The notes: generated by a model not told the origin, from the letters alone. 64,000 nucleotides of DNA from Paenibacillus arenosi (GCF_014841135.1 NZ_JACYTN010000004.1:228468-292467), one strand, 5' to 3'; counted from the stretch's first letter, positions 19,598 to 29,302 are shown. Made by a program: numbers and translations.

Positions 19598-20620
19598 TTA
19601 GCTAATGACGTTAAGTAACTCGATTTCACGTTCCCTGCATGCTTGTACCATTTCCTGCGGCCATACAGACATCTGCACCTGACCAATATGGAACTTGTGC
19701 AGGAGAAGCATAACAACACGAGATTGGCCAATCCCCCCACCCATTGTACAAGGGAGAGTGCCATTTAGAAGCATTTGATGAAAAGGTAGCTCTGTACGAT
19801 TCTCACATCCACTATGTTGAAGTTGACGTTCAAGTGCGGCCTCATCTACACGAATACCCATAGAGGAAATTTCAACAGACGTTTCCATAACAGGATACCA
19901 GACGATAATATCTCCATTCAGCTGCCAATCGTCATAGTCTGGAGATCTGCCGTCATGCGGCTCGCCAGAAGCCAATTTACCTCCAATTTGCATAATAAAG
20001 ACCGCACCCTTCTCTTTTGCGATCCGATGCTCACGCTCTTTCGGTGCCGTATCTACGCCATACAGATCTTCAAGCTCTTGCGACGTGATGAACGTTATTT
20101 CTTGTGGTAAGAAAGGCTTTAATGACGAATCCAGTTCTGCTACTTCCTCTTCTGTCATTTTAAGTGCCTCGTAGATTAGGAGGACCTTTTCTTTCAACGT
20201 TTCCAATGTTCGTTCTTGTCTATCGATAACCAGTTCCCAATCCCATTGATCAACATACAGCGAATGTAGTGAGCTGAGTACTTCGTCACGCCGGATCGCC
20301 CGCATATCCGCGTACAATCCTTCTCCCGGCTGCAAGTCATAATAGTGAGTAGCCATCCGCTTCCACTTAGCCAACGACTGGACAACCTCCAGCATCATTG
20401 GCGGGTAAGCAGCTGTATCGAACGCAACACATCTTTCCCATCCGTTCAAGTTATCATTGACGCCCGTGCTCCCCTCTACAAAAAGAGGCGCTGACACTTT
20501 CATCAAGTTCAACTTCTCGCTCAGCTTATGCTCGAACAAACTTTTTACTTTGTGAATCAACTTCTCAGTCGTCTTTTTCGATACGTTACTCTCCAGTTCG
20601 GTCCGTGCTTGAATAATCAT
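19598..20620 (-). CDS. asnA: Aspartate-ammonia ligase (asparagine synthetase A)
   Basis: Makes L-Asn from Asp, ammonia and ATP. It aligns throughout with the class-II aminoacyl-tRNA-synthetase-like AsnA fold: VSAPLFVEGSTGVNDNLNG near the N-terminus, GLYADMRAIRRDE, DQWDWE, then FIMQIGGKLASGEPHDGR and GGGIGQSRVVMLLL with the class-II motif 3 Arg. At 340 aa it matches the family (~330). The ATG at 20620 (MIIQARTELE) has GGGGG eight bases upstream; the ATG at 20695 would add 25 residues absent from the family. It lies next to an NRPS with an Asn pocket, so it may feed Asn to the loading module. It ends in its own terminator, so it is a separate transcription unit. A housekeeping role cannot be excluded. 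Confidence 0.95.
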   Translation of the reverse strand: MIIQARTELESNVSKKTTEKLIHKVKSLFEHKLSEKLNLMKVSAPLFVEGSTGVNDNLNGWERCVAFDTAAYPPMMLEVVQSLAKWKRMATHYYDLQPGEGLYADMRAIRRDEVLSSLHSLYVDQWDWELVIDRQERTLETLKEKVLLIYEALKMTEEEVAELDSSLKPFLPQEITFITSQELEDLYGVDTAPKEREHRIAKEKGAVFIMQIGGKLASGEPHDGRSPDYDDWQLNGDIIVWYPVMETSVEISSMGIRVDEAALERQLQHSGCENRTELPFHQMLLNGTLPCTMGGGIGQSRVVMLLLHKFHIGQVQMSVWPQEMVQACREREIELLNVIS

Positions 20621-20756
20621 TATAGATGCCCCCAAGCTTTCAACATTTTTTAATAGACTAAAGAACCTTCGAACTTCTAACAAAAGTAAGGCCAATGAGA
20701 TAAATAGATAAGATAACTAGAGGAAATCTAACCTGTGTACAGTTTTATTTTGGAAG

Positions 20757-20791
20757 TGTTGTGTGCTGTGTGTTGTGTGTTGTGTGTTGTT
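20757..20791. repeat. Five tandem heptanucleotide units (TGTTGTG)
   Basis: Units TGTTGTG, TGCTGTG, TGTTGTG, TGTTGTG, TGTTGTT run without gaps in the divergent intergenic region between asnA and the second glycosyltransferase. Such repeats can change copy number by slippage. It is ~140 bases upstream of the asnA start and ~300 upstream of the glycosyltransferase. Confidence 0.8.
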
Positions 20792-21088
20792 AAATCATTG
20801 TGGAGAGTTCTAAAAGTAATACCGCTTTAAGTCAAATGGATGGAGCTAAGTGGAATAATGGTTTGCCTTAGTGTTATAGGTGCATCGTACACGCCTTTAC
20901 AAGGAAAATCAATACACGATAACAACCTTTCGATAATTATTTCACTATCCATAATTACTTAAAGTGAACTTAAGGTTAAAGAAGAAGGAATTACCAATCA
21001 TAAGTAGAAATTGTATTTGGACGTAGAAGACAGTGTATATTGCTTTGAACAAATATCCTAGTTAACAGATTTGAGAAGGAGGAGTGTA

Positions 21089-22339
21089 ATGTCTAAGCTG
21101 ATATATTTCGGGATCGATCTACACGGACATATCAATGTTTCACTGGGGTTGATACGGGCGCTTATTGAAAAGGGTGAGGAAGTACTATACTACTCCAGTA
21201 ACGAGTTCCGTGAAAAAATTGAGGCAACCGGCGCTCAGTTTAGAAACTACGAGGATATGGGTGGATTCGAAATGCGAGAGGGAGATCGCGTCGATACATT
21301 TCTGCTATTCTCCCATTATATTTTAGATAAAAGCCGATCACTCGTAGAACGATTCAAAGATGAGGTTACGGCATGGAAACCTGATTACATCATTCATGAT
21401 GCGTTTGCGTATTGGGGAAAAGAATTTGCCCAACTGCTTGGTATTCCTGGCATTTCCGCATTCGCCACGTTCGCATATATCGACGAAATGGCAGATTTTG
21501 ATCCTAATTTCTTTATTTCTAACTTTATTCGGCCTGAAGAACATTCGGTTTATAAGAAATATAAGGAAGCTGATCTTTACCGAAGATTAGTTGATATGTC
21601 CTCCAAAACCATTGCATCGAAATACGGACTAAATAACGTGAATGTCATTAATGATATCTTGGGAAGCAAAGAGAAACTAAATATTATATATAGTTCCAAG
21701 TCCGTTTATTTATTCCCGGATGCGTTCGACGATAGCTATTTATTTGCTGGTTACTCGATCACTCCACGCACGGAGACAGTGGAATTCCCTTTCGATCAAC
21801 TTGATGGCAGGCCGTTAATTTACATTTCCTTCGGTACGATTTTGAATGAATTGGAGAAGCTATTTCTGAACTGTTTCGAAGCTTTTGGACAATCGGATGT
21901 ACAGGTAGTAATGTCAGTAGGCAATCGTTTGCGATTAGATGACATTACAGGCATCCCCGACAATTTTATCGTCCGCAACTACGTGCCGCAGCTTGATATA
22001 CTGAAGCATGCAAGCGTGTTTATTAATCATGCAGGCACGAATAGCGTGTACGAAAGCATCTGCTTCGAGGTGCCACAGGTCGCCATACCGCAAGCGTTCG
22101 ATGAATTTATGGGAGCTGAAATGGTAGAGCGGGCTGGAATCGGGGTTTACATAAGAAATATGGCTCCAACTACCGACGAACTGCGAGAAGCAGTGCAGCA
22201 AGTGCTGTCCGATTCGACTTACAAAGACCGCAGTACAACGATAAAAGCTAGTTTCAAGCCCTTGGATTATACAATCAATGAGATTGCCGCCTATGTGGAA
22301 CGAGAACGCGCCGCATCAATAACAATACATTCCTCTTAG
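21089..22339 (+). CDS. Macrolide-type UDP-glycosyltransferase (GT1 family), copy 2
   Basis: 416 aa, same family as the enzyme at 13095-14339 and alike from the first residues (YFGIDLHGHINVSLGLI) to the donor site (YVPQLDILKHASVFINHAG, NSVYESICFEVP). In the donor motif it has HAGTNS where copy 1 has HGGANS. It is transcribed away from the rest of the cluster, has its own strong RBS (AAGGAGGAG before the ATG at 21089; the ATG at 21071 lacks one) and its own terminator. A stand-alone glycosyltransferase beside an antibiotic cluster fits a self-protection role, with copy 1 inside the operon as a tailoring or second resistance enzyme. That division of labour is inference. Confidence 0.87.
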   Translation: MSKLIYFGIDLHGHINVSLGLIRALIEKGEEVLYYSSNEFREKIEATGAQFRNYEDMGGFEMREGDRVDTFLLFSHYILDKSRSLVERFKDEVTAWKPDYIIHDAFAYWGKEFAQLLGIPGISAFATFAYIDEMADFDPNFFISNFIRPEEHSVYKKYKEADLYRRLVDMSSKTIASKYGLNNVNVINDILGSKEKLNIIYSSKSVYLFPDAFDDSYLFAGYSITPRTETVEFPFDQLDGRPLIYISFGTILNELEKLFLNCFEAFGQSDVQVVMSVGNRLRLDDITGIPDNFIVRNYVPQLDILKHASVFINHAGTNSVYESICFEVPQVAIPQAFDEFMGAEMVERAGIGVYIRNMAPTTDELREAVQQVLSDSTYKDRSTTIKASFKPLDYTINEIAAYVERERAASITIHSS

Positions 22340-22356
22340 GTACCACTTACACGAAG

Positions 22357-22403
22357 AAATAGGCATCCTTTGCATATTTTATATGTGCAAAGGATGCCTA
22401 TTT
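22357..22403 (+). terminator. Strong terminator after glycosyltransferase copy 2
   Basis: Perfect 18-base arms AAATAGGCATCCTTTGCA / TGCAAAGGATGCCTATTT around an 11-base loop. A-run and T-run on both sides suggest it works in both directions, also closing the convergent transporter gene. Confidence 0.85.
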
Positions 22404-22459
22404 AACTTGCCAACACTCTTTTAGCGGTCTTTCTTATCGAATAAGGCATTCTACTGCGA

Positions 22460-23713
22460 TTATCCCGCATTATAATGCGGTTTCAGTACAGACTCTTTGG
22501 TCTTGTTCGACTCGTTACGTTGACCAGGTGCTGTGATAAAAATAGCTATCAAGAAGGATATCATGCATAAAACCGCGATTACATTAAAGGTAACTTGGAA
22601 ACCTCCAAACAAAACACTTAGGAACGAACCAGCCAAAGCACCTAAACCGAAACCTTGATAAATGATGCCGTAGTTTTTACTTTGATTCTTCAAACCGAAA
22701 TAGTCAGCAACAATCGCTGGGAAGACCGTGATGTTACCACCAAAGCAAAATGCAATTACCCCGACACATATGAAAAAGATACCAGCGTTCAAAGTGGCGA
22801 AGCTTAACGTTAAGACTGAAAAAGCCGTTGCAAGCAGCGCACCCGCTACAACTTTCATACGTCCTACTTTATCCGACAATGCACCGAGAATGATACGGCC
22901 AGCTGTATTGAAAATCGCTACCATCGCTACAGCATTCGCTGCTGTACTAATATCAAGTCCAGCAAGCTGTACACCGATGTCTTTAACGATACCAATCAGA
23001 TACAACCCACTCATACAAGCTGTGAATAGAATAACGAAGAGCATATATGCTTCTTTCGTACGCAGCATTTCTTTGACTGTATAGTTTTTTTGACTGTGCA
23101 ATGGAGTATTGGTGTTTGCAGGTGTTTCCGTCATTACAGCTTCTTTAATTAAGAATGATCCGACAATTACCATTACCATCACGATCAATCCCCAGACTAA
23201 GAAAGCTTGGGAAACCCCCAACGTATTGATAAAATGTCCATTTATATATTTAAAGAGCAAGCTACCTGTCCCAAAAGCTCCCACGGATATCCCCGCTATT
23301 AGCCCTTTGCGTTCAGGAAACCATTTCATTAAATTCGATAGTGATGTAATATATGCTGTACCATCTGCAAAGCCAACAACTACACCAGCTAGTAAGTATA
23401 ACATCCATAAAGATGAAACTTGCGAGCTAGCGATAAGCCCTGCACCGAGAACAGCACCTGAGATCATCGTCAGATTTCGGATACCGATACGATCCTGTAT
23501 TCTACCAGCGAACAGTGTCGCAAATGCCAATGCGAAGCTGGTAATGGAGAACGTAATGGATACGGAGCTTAGCTCCCAGCCAAATTTGTCAGCTAGCGGT
23601 TGATTAAATAAACTCCACGTATATATGGTGCCCAATCCCATTTGAATAATGATCGTTCCAAGTACGATGATCCACCGATTTACCTTCGAATGAGCCGCTT
23701 GATGCATACTCAT
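22460..23713 (-). CDS. OFA-family MFS transporter (oxalate/formate antiporter-like, YhjX-like)
   Basis: Twelve-helix major facilitator of 417 aa. N-terminal IQMGLGTIYTWSLFNQPLA and the A-motif region FAGRIQDRIGIR are typical of the OFA group, which moves small carboxylates; ALSDKVGRMK is the repeat of the A motif in the second half. It lies directly downstream of a LytTR regulator and LytS-type sensor on the same strand, 172 bases away. In E. coli the YpdA/YpdB system of this type induces yhjX, a transporter of this family, in response to pyruvate. A carboxylate such as pyruvate is therefore the best guess for the substrate. GGGG precedes the ATG by seven bases. Confidence 0.82.
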   Translation of the reverse strand: MSMHQAAHSKVNRWIIVLGTIIIQMGLGTIYTWSLFNQPLADKFGWELSSVSITFSITSFALAFATLFAGRIQDRIGIRNLTMISGAVLGAGLIASSQVSSLWMLYLLAGVVVGFADGTAYITSLSNLMKWFPERKGLIAGISVGAFGTGSLLFKYINGHFINTLGVSQAFLVWGLIVMVMVIVGSFLIKEAVMTETPANTNTPLHSQKNYTVKEMLRTKEAYMLFVILFTACMSGLYLIGIVKDIGVQLAGLDISTAANAVAMVAIFNTAGRIILGALSDKVGRMKVVAGALLATAFSVLTLSFATLNAGIFFICVGVIAFCFGGNITVFPAIVADYFGLKNQSKNYGIIYQGFGLGALAGSFLSVLFGGFQVTFNVIAVLCMISFLIAIFITAPGQRNESNKTKESVLKPHYNAG

Positions 23714-23885
23714 GATAAATCCCCTCTTTCCATTCTGCTATGACCAAGATGTGTGCGTTATCTGTAGTATCTGTAGGGAAGTGAAAGCCTCATACGCCTT
23801 GCTTCCACGCCTTTATCTTACAAGAGAGAACGCTTTCTTGATCCACGCTCGACATGAAATGACGGGATTACGGAATGAACTGCCT

Positions 23886-24635
23886 TTATATATGCATCAA
23901 CTGCCTAAATTCTTTACCCTTACTTCGGCTGACTGGTACCTTCGCATCCATATCACGCAGACGCAACAAATAAGTATTGTTGAACCATGGAACGATTTCA
24001 TGGATTTGAGATAAATTTACGGTGTAGGAACGATGACAACGATAGAAACGATCTTGAGGCAGCAGCGCATGAAAATCCGAAATGCTCATCGGCATCGTAT
24101 ACATACCGCTCTTCGTAAATACGTTCGTTACCTTCTCTTGTGCTTCCGCATAGTAGATGTCATCGCTGCTCGTCACGATATATTTGTCATTTTTCAGCAA
24201 ATTAATGCGCTTTTCCTCTGACCTTTGCCTACTGTCCACAGTATTTGGACTTTCTCCTTGCTCCTGTTGTTCCCGATCAAAAGTAGTCTCCAACTTGCGT
24301 AACATGGCAGCAATCCGCTTCTCGTCATAGGGCTTCAAAATATAATCAAAGGCTTCTAATTCAAATGCTTGGGCAGCATGTTCCTTATAAGCGGTCGTAA
24401 AAACAACATAGGGCTTGCGCGCGAACTTGCTTATATTAGTCGCAAGCAGCATGCCATCTAACGATGGAATGTTAATATCGAGAAAAATCGCATCGACTTC
24501 CTTCTCATGTAGAAATTTAAGCACATCCAGACCATCCTCGAATCGATCCACGATTTCAATGCGACTATGTTTGGTAATTAAATACTCCAACTCTTCACGG
24601 GCTAATATTTCATCTTCCACGATTATGGCTCTCAT
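23886..24635 (-). CDS. LytTR-family response regulator
   Basis: Receiver domain (1-120) with acidic pocket VEDE, phospho-acceptor Asp in [13 protein letters not shown] (about residue 55) and Lys in ILKPYDEKR; linker; C-terminal LytTR DNA-binding domain (about 145-245) with [14 protein letters not shown] and [15 protein letters not shown]. 249 aa. Its ATG overlaps the stop of the sensor gene (ATGA), so the two are co-translated. Similar to YpdB, LytR and BtsR. Such regulators bind pairs of direct repeats upstream of a target; the nearest target here is the OFA transporter. Confidence 0.93.
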   Translation of the reverse strand: MRAIIVEDEILAREELEYLITKHSRIEIVDRFEDGLDVLKFLHEKEVDAIFLDINIPSLDGMLLATNISKFARKPYVVFTTAYKEHAAQAFELEAFDYILKPYDEKRIAAMLRKLETTFDREQQEQGESPNTVDSRQRSEEKRINLLKNDKYIVTSSDDIYYAEAQEKVTNVFTKSGMYTMPMSISDFHALLPQDRFYRCHRSYTVNLSQIHEIVPWFNNTYLLRLRDMDAKVPVSRSKGKEFRQLMHI

Positions 24636-26275
24636 CTTGTCTCCTTCTGTACGTCAAAAAAGATATTCGTTCCTTGATCCAATCGCTCGACCGTAACGCC
24701 ATGCCCAAAAATAAGCTTCACACGCTTGTGCACATTGAAAAGACCAATATGGTTCGATGGAACTCGCTCTTCTCTCACCTGTTCAATAATATCTTCACGG
24801 ATACCCACACCTGTATCCTGTACGCCAATCCGAACGTAATTTTCTGTATCTTTGACATAAATGGTAACTGTTCCGGGGCCTCTCTCCTTCAATATTCCGT
24901 GGACAATCGCGTTTTCCACCAACGGTTGAATAATAAGACTAGGAATCTTCACAGCAACTTCATCCACATCATAAACAATGTGTAGGCGATCTCCAAAGCG
25001 TGCTTTTTCAATTTCTATATAGTTTCTAACTTGCTCCAATTCTTGATGAATATCGATCAACTCATCCGTAAGCTCCAAATTATAACGCAAATATCCCGAT
25101 AAGTTGACGAGTAACTCCCTCGCTTGGTCCGGCCTTGTCCGAATCGACGAGCCAATCGCATTCAACGCATTGAACAAAAAGTGTGGCTGAATCGTTGTCT
25201 GCAATGCTTTAAGCTCGGCTTTATTCGCCATCGCCTTAATTTCTTCCACACGAGAGACCTCCATTAGCGTCGAAATAATTTGGGACAAACCGACAGCCAT
25301 CGTCTGCAGCGGATACGTAATTTTATGTGCTTTCCGATAATAAATTTTCAACGTCCCAGTAACTTCTTCCCGCTCTTTCAGCGGAATAATTAAAACGGAT
25401 TGAACACCCGGCAGCGCATCATCCAACGCATGGTTGCTTATCATGAACTCCCCGCTCCGTATCGTCTCTTTGGTCATTTCACTAATGATCTCATGCCGAA
25501 ATTGATAGCGACCTTCCCCATAGCCTACATAAGCGAGCACAGTCGAGGCATCCGTAATGGCTACCGCATCGGCTTGAATATCATGTTTAATAATGGAACA
25601 AATTTTGTGTAACGATTCGGTATTAATCGAGCGAAAATAAGGTAATGTCTTATTCGCAATATCCAAAGCTAGCTTCGCTTGCTGTGCAGCGATTCCTTCT
25701 CGTTCACTTTCCACATTTTGAATTAACAAAATGATCAATCCCACATTCAATTGACCTAGAATCATCGGTATGGCAATTTTGGATACAATGTCTACTCCTA
25801 ATGCTGTAGGCTGCGCCATGAATATAATCAACAGCATCGTTAATGCCTCGCAGGCCATCCCTGCAAAGATACCGACAAACCATCGCTTCGATTTCGGCGT
25901 TAGCAGATAAATATAGCCGGATACGAGCCCCGCAATAATACTCGTGATGAGACAGGGAATCGAAGTTACCCCGCCGATATCGATAAGGTAGCGATGGATG
26001 CCAGATACCACTCCCACGACCATACCGACCCAAGGCCCGAATAAAATACCTCCTGCCATAATGACGATAATCCGTACGTTAACCAATGAGCCTTCCACAT
26101 CAATTCCTGCATAGGTACTAAAAAGTGCGAAGGCACAGAATAGAATCGTAACGACCGCGAACTCCCTAGGTGTCTGCGATTCTTTTTGTAGGATCTGCTT
26201 AAAACTCGAAATACGAGTTAATAAAAACAAAATAATTAGCAATAATGCCGCCCGCTCAAAGAGCTGAAGCAGCAT
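24632..26275 (-). CDS. LytS/YpdA-type sensor histidine kinase
   Basis: Membrane sensor of 547 aa. Five to six helices at the N-terminus form the 5TM-LYT domain (about 1-190, with [19 protein letters not shown]); a GAF-like domain follows (about 210-345); then the His-kinase domain with the phosphorylated His in [12 protein letters not shown] (about residue 368) and an ATPase domain with [12 protein letters not shown] and DTGVGI. The domain order is that of LytS, YpdA and BtsS, which sense extracellular pyruvate or cell envelope state. Its partner regulator overlaps by four bases. It converges with nothing; the upstream 420 bases hold the divergent promoter of the MFS gene at 26695. Confidence 0.92.
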   Translation of the reverse strand: MLLQLFERAALLLIILFLLTRISSFKQILQKESQTPREFAVVTILFCAFALFSTYAGIDVEGSLVNVRIIVIMAGGILFGPWVGMVVGVVSGIHRYLIDIGGVTSIPCLITSIIAGLVSGYIYLLTPKSKRWFVGIFAGMACEALTMLLIIFMAQPTALGVDIVSKIAIPMILGQLNVGLIILLIQNVESEREGIAAQQAKLALDIANKTLPYFRSINTESLHKICSIIKHDIQADAVAITDASTVLAYVGYGEGRYQFRHEIISEMTKETIRSGEFMISNHALDDALPGVQSVLIIPLKEREEVTGTLKIYYRKAHKITYPLQTMAVGLSQIISTLMEVSRVEEIKAMANKAELKALQTTIQPHFLFNALNAIGSSIRTRPDQARELLVNLSGYLRYNLELTDELIDIHQELEQVRNYIEIEKARFGDRLHIVYDVDEVAVKIPSLIIQPLVENAIVHGILKERGPGTVTIYVKDTENYVRIGVQDTGVGIREDIIEQVREERVPSNHIGLFNVHKRVKLIFGHGVTVERLDQGTNIFFDVQKETR

Positions 26276-26540
26276 TGTAAATTCATACCCTATGGAACTT
26301 ACCTCCTATTATGAACAGCTGTTGTTTGCTTAGTTTATCAAAGTTTGATCTGTTTTTATGCTTCAAACCGCACAATGGAATGGAGCAATGAAACTGTATA
26401 AAAATACAGCTGACAAAGTTGAACGGAGTTTTAACCTCTCTATGAAAAAATCTCCCCTCACTCAAAGGCCTTGATTTTTCATTCTTCACATCTACAATCC
26501 AAAAATAATCAGCATACATGCCAAGGATCGTTTTATCCAT

Positions 26541-26573
26541 TTTAACAAACATTTTAATTTTATGTTTGTTAAA
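26541..26573. promoter_or_regulatory. Perfect 12-bp inverted repeat, probable operator
   Basis: Arms TTTAACAAACAT / ATGTTTGTTAAA around a 9-base AT centre, followed by another half site (AACAAAC at 26574-26580). It lies ~35 bases upstream of the promoter-like boxes of the MFS gene at 26695. Size and symmetry fit a dimeric repressor of the TetR or MarR kind; no such gene is in view. Confidence 0.55.
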
Positions 26574-26607
26574 TAACAAACTTATATTCATTTTGTTTAG
26601 TTTTTTG

Positions 26608-26636
26608 TTGACTAAAGTTTGAATCAAATATAAACT
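26608..26636 (+). promoter_or_regulatory. Sigma-A-like promoter of the MFS gene
   Basis: TTGACT at 26608-26613, then TAAACT at 26631-26636 with a 17-base spacer (or TATAAA at 26629 with 15). It is ~60 bases upstream of the MFS start codon and downstream of the inverted repeat. Confidence 0.5.
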
Positions 26637-26694
26637 AATGCAGTAACTTCGTACATGAATCACTTATCACATTAAGAAAGGATGTGGGGTATAC

Positions 26695-27921
26695 ATGATT
26701 TTTTCCAATCAATATGTTCGAACGATTCTACTCTCTCGCGTGCTGCTGCAACTGGGAATATGGATCCGCAACTTTGCCATACTTCTCCATGTAACGGAAC
26801 TAACAAATAATAATCCCGTTTATGTCTCACTCATATCAGTTGCTGAATTTGCTCCCATCTTTCTATTCGGCCTCATTGGGGGTACCTTTGCCGATAGATG
26901 GATGCCTAAGCGAACGATGGTATGGAGCGACCTACTGTCTGCCCTATCGATAGTGACTGTATGGTTTGCTGTCATAAACGACGGCTGGATTGCGCTTCTC
27001 ATCGGATCTTTCATTTCTGCGAGCCTGTCACAATTTTCTCAGCCTTCAGCCATGAAGCTTTTTAAGAGGCATGTTCCTGCGGAACAACTACAAGGTGTGA
27101 TGGCGATGTTTCAAACACTCGTAGCTATCTTTACCGTATTAGGTCCGGTCATTGGGACGTTTATATTTATACAGTTTAAAATAAACGTTTCTCTCATTTT
27201 GACAGCATTCCTGTTCCTCGGATCTTCGTTCATATTATCAAGGCTCCCACGTGATGAGGAGCAACCAAAGCAAATAGATGCTGGTAGCTTTACAAAAGAA
27301 GTAATGGCTGGGCTGCGTTATATCGGTTCTAATCCCTCTTTACGCACACTCTGCTTGACCTTCTCAGCAGTCGGGTTGGCGTCAGGTCTGACCCAACCTC
27401 TTCAAATCTTCCTTGTCATCGAACAATTGGGATTAAATAAAGAGGATCTTCAGTGGTTTGTCATGGCCAACGGCGCTGCCATGCTCGTAGGGGGAATTGC
27501 TATAATGGGGATAGCTAAAAAAGTAAAGCCTCAACTGCTGCTCATGATAGGCTTGCTCGTCGCTGCTTTCTGTACGATAGGGATAGGAGCCTCTTCAGTT
27601 ATTTGGATGACAACTGTTCTATTAGTCATTAGCGGCTTATTTTATCCCTGTATTCACGGAGGCATCCAAACGCTTATTGTACGCAACACGGAAGGAACCT
27701 TTATAGGCCGCGTATCTGGCATAATTACGCCTGTCTTTATGGGGACAATGGTCATTGGTATGTCCATGTCAGGTTATTTGAAAGAAGCCTTTTCCTTACT
27801 AGCCGTATACGTGACAAGCGGAGTTCTCATTATTGTCGGTGCATTTATGCTAATTCCGCTAATTGTAGAAAAAAGAAAAATAGACGAGCAACATAGAGCC
27901 GCTCAGCATCACGACGGATAG
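26695..27921 (+). CDS. MFS exporter (MFS_3 / macrolide-efflux type)
   Basis: 408 aa, about twelve hydrophobic segments. The A motif appears as GLIGGTFADRWMPKR after helix 2. The start RNFAILLHVTELTNNNPVYVSLI and the overall pattern match the EntS/MefA-like exporter group, which pumps out siderophores or macrolides. It stands alone, with a promoter and palindromic operator upstream and a terminator 97 bases after the stop, so it looks like a substrate-induced efflux gene. RBS AAAGGATG lies 13 bases before the ATG. Substrate unknown; a link to the nearby biosynthetic cluster is possible but unproven. Confidence 0.82.
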   Translation: MIFSNQYVRTILLSRVLLQLGIWIRNFAILLHVTELTNNNPVYVSLISVAEFAPIFLFGLIGGTFADRWMPKRTMVWSDLLSALSIVTVWFAVINDGWIALLIGSFISASLSQFSQPSAMKLFKRHVPAEQLQGVMAMFQTLVAIFTVLGPVIGTFIFIQFKINVSLILTAFLFLGSSFILSRLPRDEEQPKQIDAGSFTKEVMAGLRYIGSNPSLRTLCLTFSAVGLASGLTQPLQIFLVIEQLGLNKEDLQWFVMANGAAMLVGGIAIMGIAKKVKPQLLLMIGLLVAAFCTIGIGASSVIWMTTVLLVISGLFYPCIHGGIQTLIVRNTEGTFIGRVSGIITPVFMGTMVIGMSMSGYLKEAFSLLAVYVTSGVLIIVGAFMLIPLIVEKRKIDEQHRAAQHHDG

Positions 27922-28017
27922 ATGAAGAACTGGGAGAAAAAGAATTTTATTTATTCACAATCTTCTTTTCTTACGCAATAAGGAAATACTCATCGCTTAT
28001 TCCTTCTCCAGCACATG

Positions 28018-28056
28018 CAAATGGGCTGAACCTAATAAATATTAGTTCAGCCCATT
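28018..28056 (+). terminator. Bidirectional terminator between MFS and deacetylase genes
   Basis: Arms AAATGGGCTGAAC / GTTCAGCCCATTT around an AT loop. It separates two convergent genes. Confidence 0.85.
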
Positions 28057-28107
28057 TACTGATGGCTTGTCGTGCTGTGTTTATTTCATCCTGCAGAATA
28101 GAATTCA

Positions 28108-29034
28108 TTACAACCGCTCATCTTTCCAAAAATTACTCATAAAATGTTCCCCTTCTTGATAAACAGCAAACTCATAACCTTCATTTTTATAAAAATCGAT
28201 AATGTCCTGTAGAGCCTCTAGAGTTGTCTCTTTTTCGTGTAACAGTACGATTTCGATATCTTCAGTCGTTGTACTTTTCACTTGTTCCACAATGCCATTA
28301 GGGTTTCCTTGCAGTTTCCAGTCTTTCGAATCGATTGTCCAATCCCATACTTTCAAGTTGGCATCTGCTATTTCATTACGCAGTGAATCTTTTAGCCCAG
28401 GTTTTGAACCGTACGGGGGACGCACTAATGTTGGGGTTACTCCCGTGATTTCACCGATAAGTGCCAAGCTTTCCTTCATTTCATCCACAAACTCTCCCTG
28501 CTTATACAGCTTGTTATAGTCGTGTGTCATACTGTGTGCCCCTACATAATGCCCTTCCTCTACGGCTCGCTTCACTTCATCCTGCCATTCAACATTGTTT
28601 AAGTTAGTGCCAACCATAAAAAATGTTGCCTGAACCTCATTTTCCATCAACAAGTCGAGGAAATCATCCGTCAAACTCGTAGGTCCATCATCAAACGTCA
28701 AGTATACGGCTTTATTAGATTTGCTCGTCGACTTCTGAGCACTCTTTGGAGCTTCCGTTTTCTTCGTTAATGATGGAACGTTCGTTTCTATTTCGATTGT
28801 TGAATTCTGATTATCCGGTGGTGTCTCCATTCTCCCTGCTAAAGGTGGAGCACTCGTTACTACTTCAACGGTTTCCTCATTTACGGATAATTGCTCTGGA
28901 GAAACAGATCGCATTATTCCTACTGCAACATTGGTAAGTACGATAAGGATAATAATAAATCCTAACCCCATTACGATATTCTTCCGTATGCGTCTTTTCC
29001 TCTTAGCTACTGCGCGATATTGCTCCCTTCTCAA
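28108..29034 (-). CDS. Membrane-anchored polysaccharide deacetylase (NodB domain)
   Basis: Removes acetyl groups from a cell-wall or surface polysaccharide, probably peptidoglycan GlcNAc. One N-terminal membrane helix (about 20-42) anchors it; a Ser/Thr/Pro-rich stalk (45-105) follows; then the NodB domain with metal-binding TFDDGP (about 115), HSMTH (about 170), RPPYG (about 205) and the DW pair in VWDWTIDSKDW. All catalytic motifs are present. 308 aa. It stands alone, between two terminators. Related proteins give resistance to lysozyme or act in sporulation. Confidence 0.9.
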   Translation of the reverse strand: MRREQYRAVAKRKRRIRKNIVMGLGFIIILIVLTNVAVGIMRSVSPEQLSVNEETVEVVTSAPPLAGRMETPPDNQNSTIEIETNVPSLTKKTEAPKSAQKSTSKSNKAVYLTFDDGPTSLTDDFLDLLMENEVQATFFMVGTNLNNVEWQDEVKRAVEEGHYVGAHSMTHDYNKLYKQGEFVDEMKESLALIGEITGVTPTLVRPPYGSKPGLKDSLRNEIADANLKVWDWTIDSKDWKLQGNPNGIVEQVKSTTTEDIEIVLLHEKETTLEALQDIIDFYKNEGYEFAVYQEGEHFMSNFWKDERL

Positions 29035-29254
29035 TTTTCATTCCGTCCTTTCCTGCATGATTATATTTCAATGACTCTAGTAAACCTGTAATCTACCTAG
29101 TGCATCTCCCATATCGAAGCGATAAGTAAATTACAGCTAGAATAGAGAGCTTATATCTTTCTGTAGATCACTATAATAGTTAGATGTAGCTAAAGTATGA
29201 TGGAGATGTAAACAAGTTGTCATGCCCTTGTAATTTTTTGTTTACATTAATTAA

Positions 29255-29302
29255 AAACACCTCTATTACAGAGCAATGAGATGCTCCGTAATAGAGGTGT
29301 TT
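29255..29302. terminator. Terminator-like inverted repeat
   Basis: Arms AAACACCTCTATTAC / GTAATAGAGGTGTTT. It stands ~220 bases upstream of the deacetylase start and ~380 after the end of the HTH gene, so it probably closes the HTH-DUF2975 transcript or an earlier lost gene. Otherwise I see no gene between 29035 and 29681. Confidence 0.7.

Noticed and set aside
20640..21088. T-box or riboswitch upstream of asnA or the second glycosyltransferase
   Set aside because: I found no T-box core sequence or terminator/antiterminator pair; only the heptanucleotide repeat stands out.
26283..26663. 126-codon minus-strand frame between the sensor kinase and the MFS gene
   Set aside because: No RBS, no family pattern, low-complexity AT-rich sequence; it overlaps the operator and promoter of the MFS gene.
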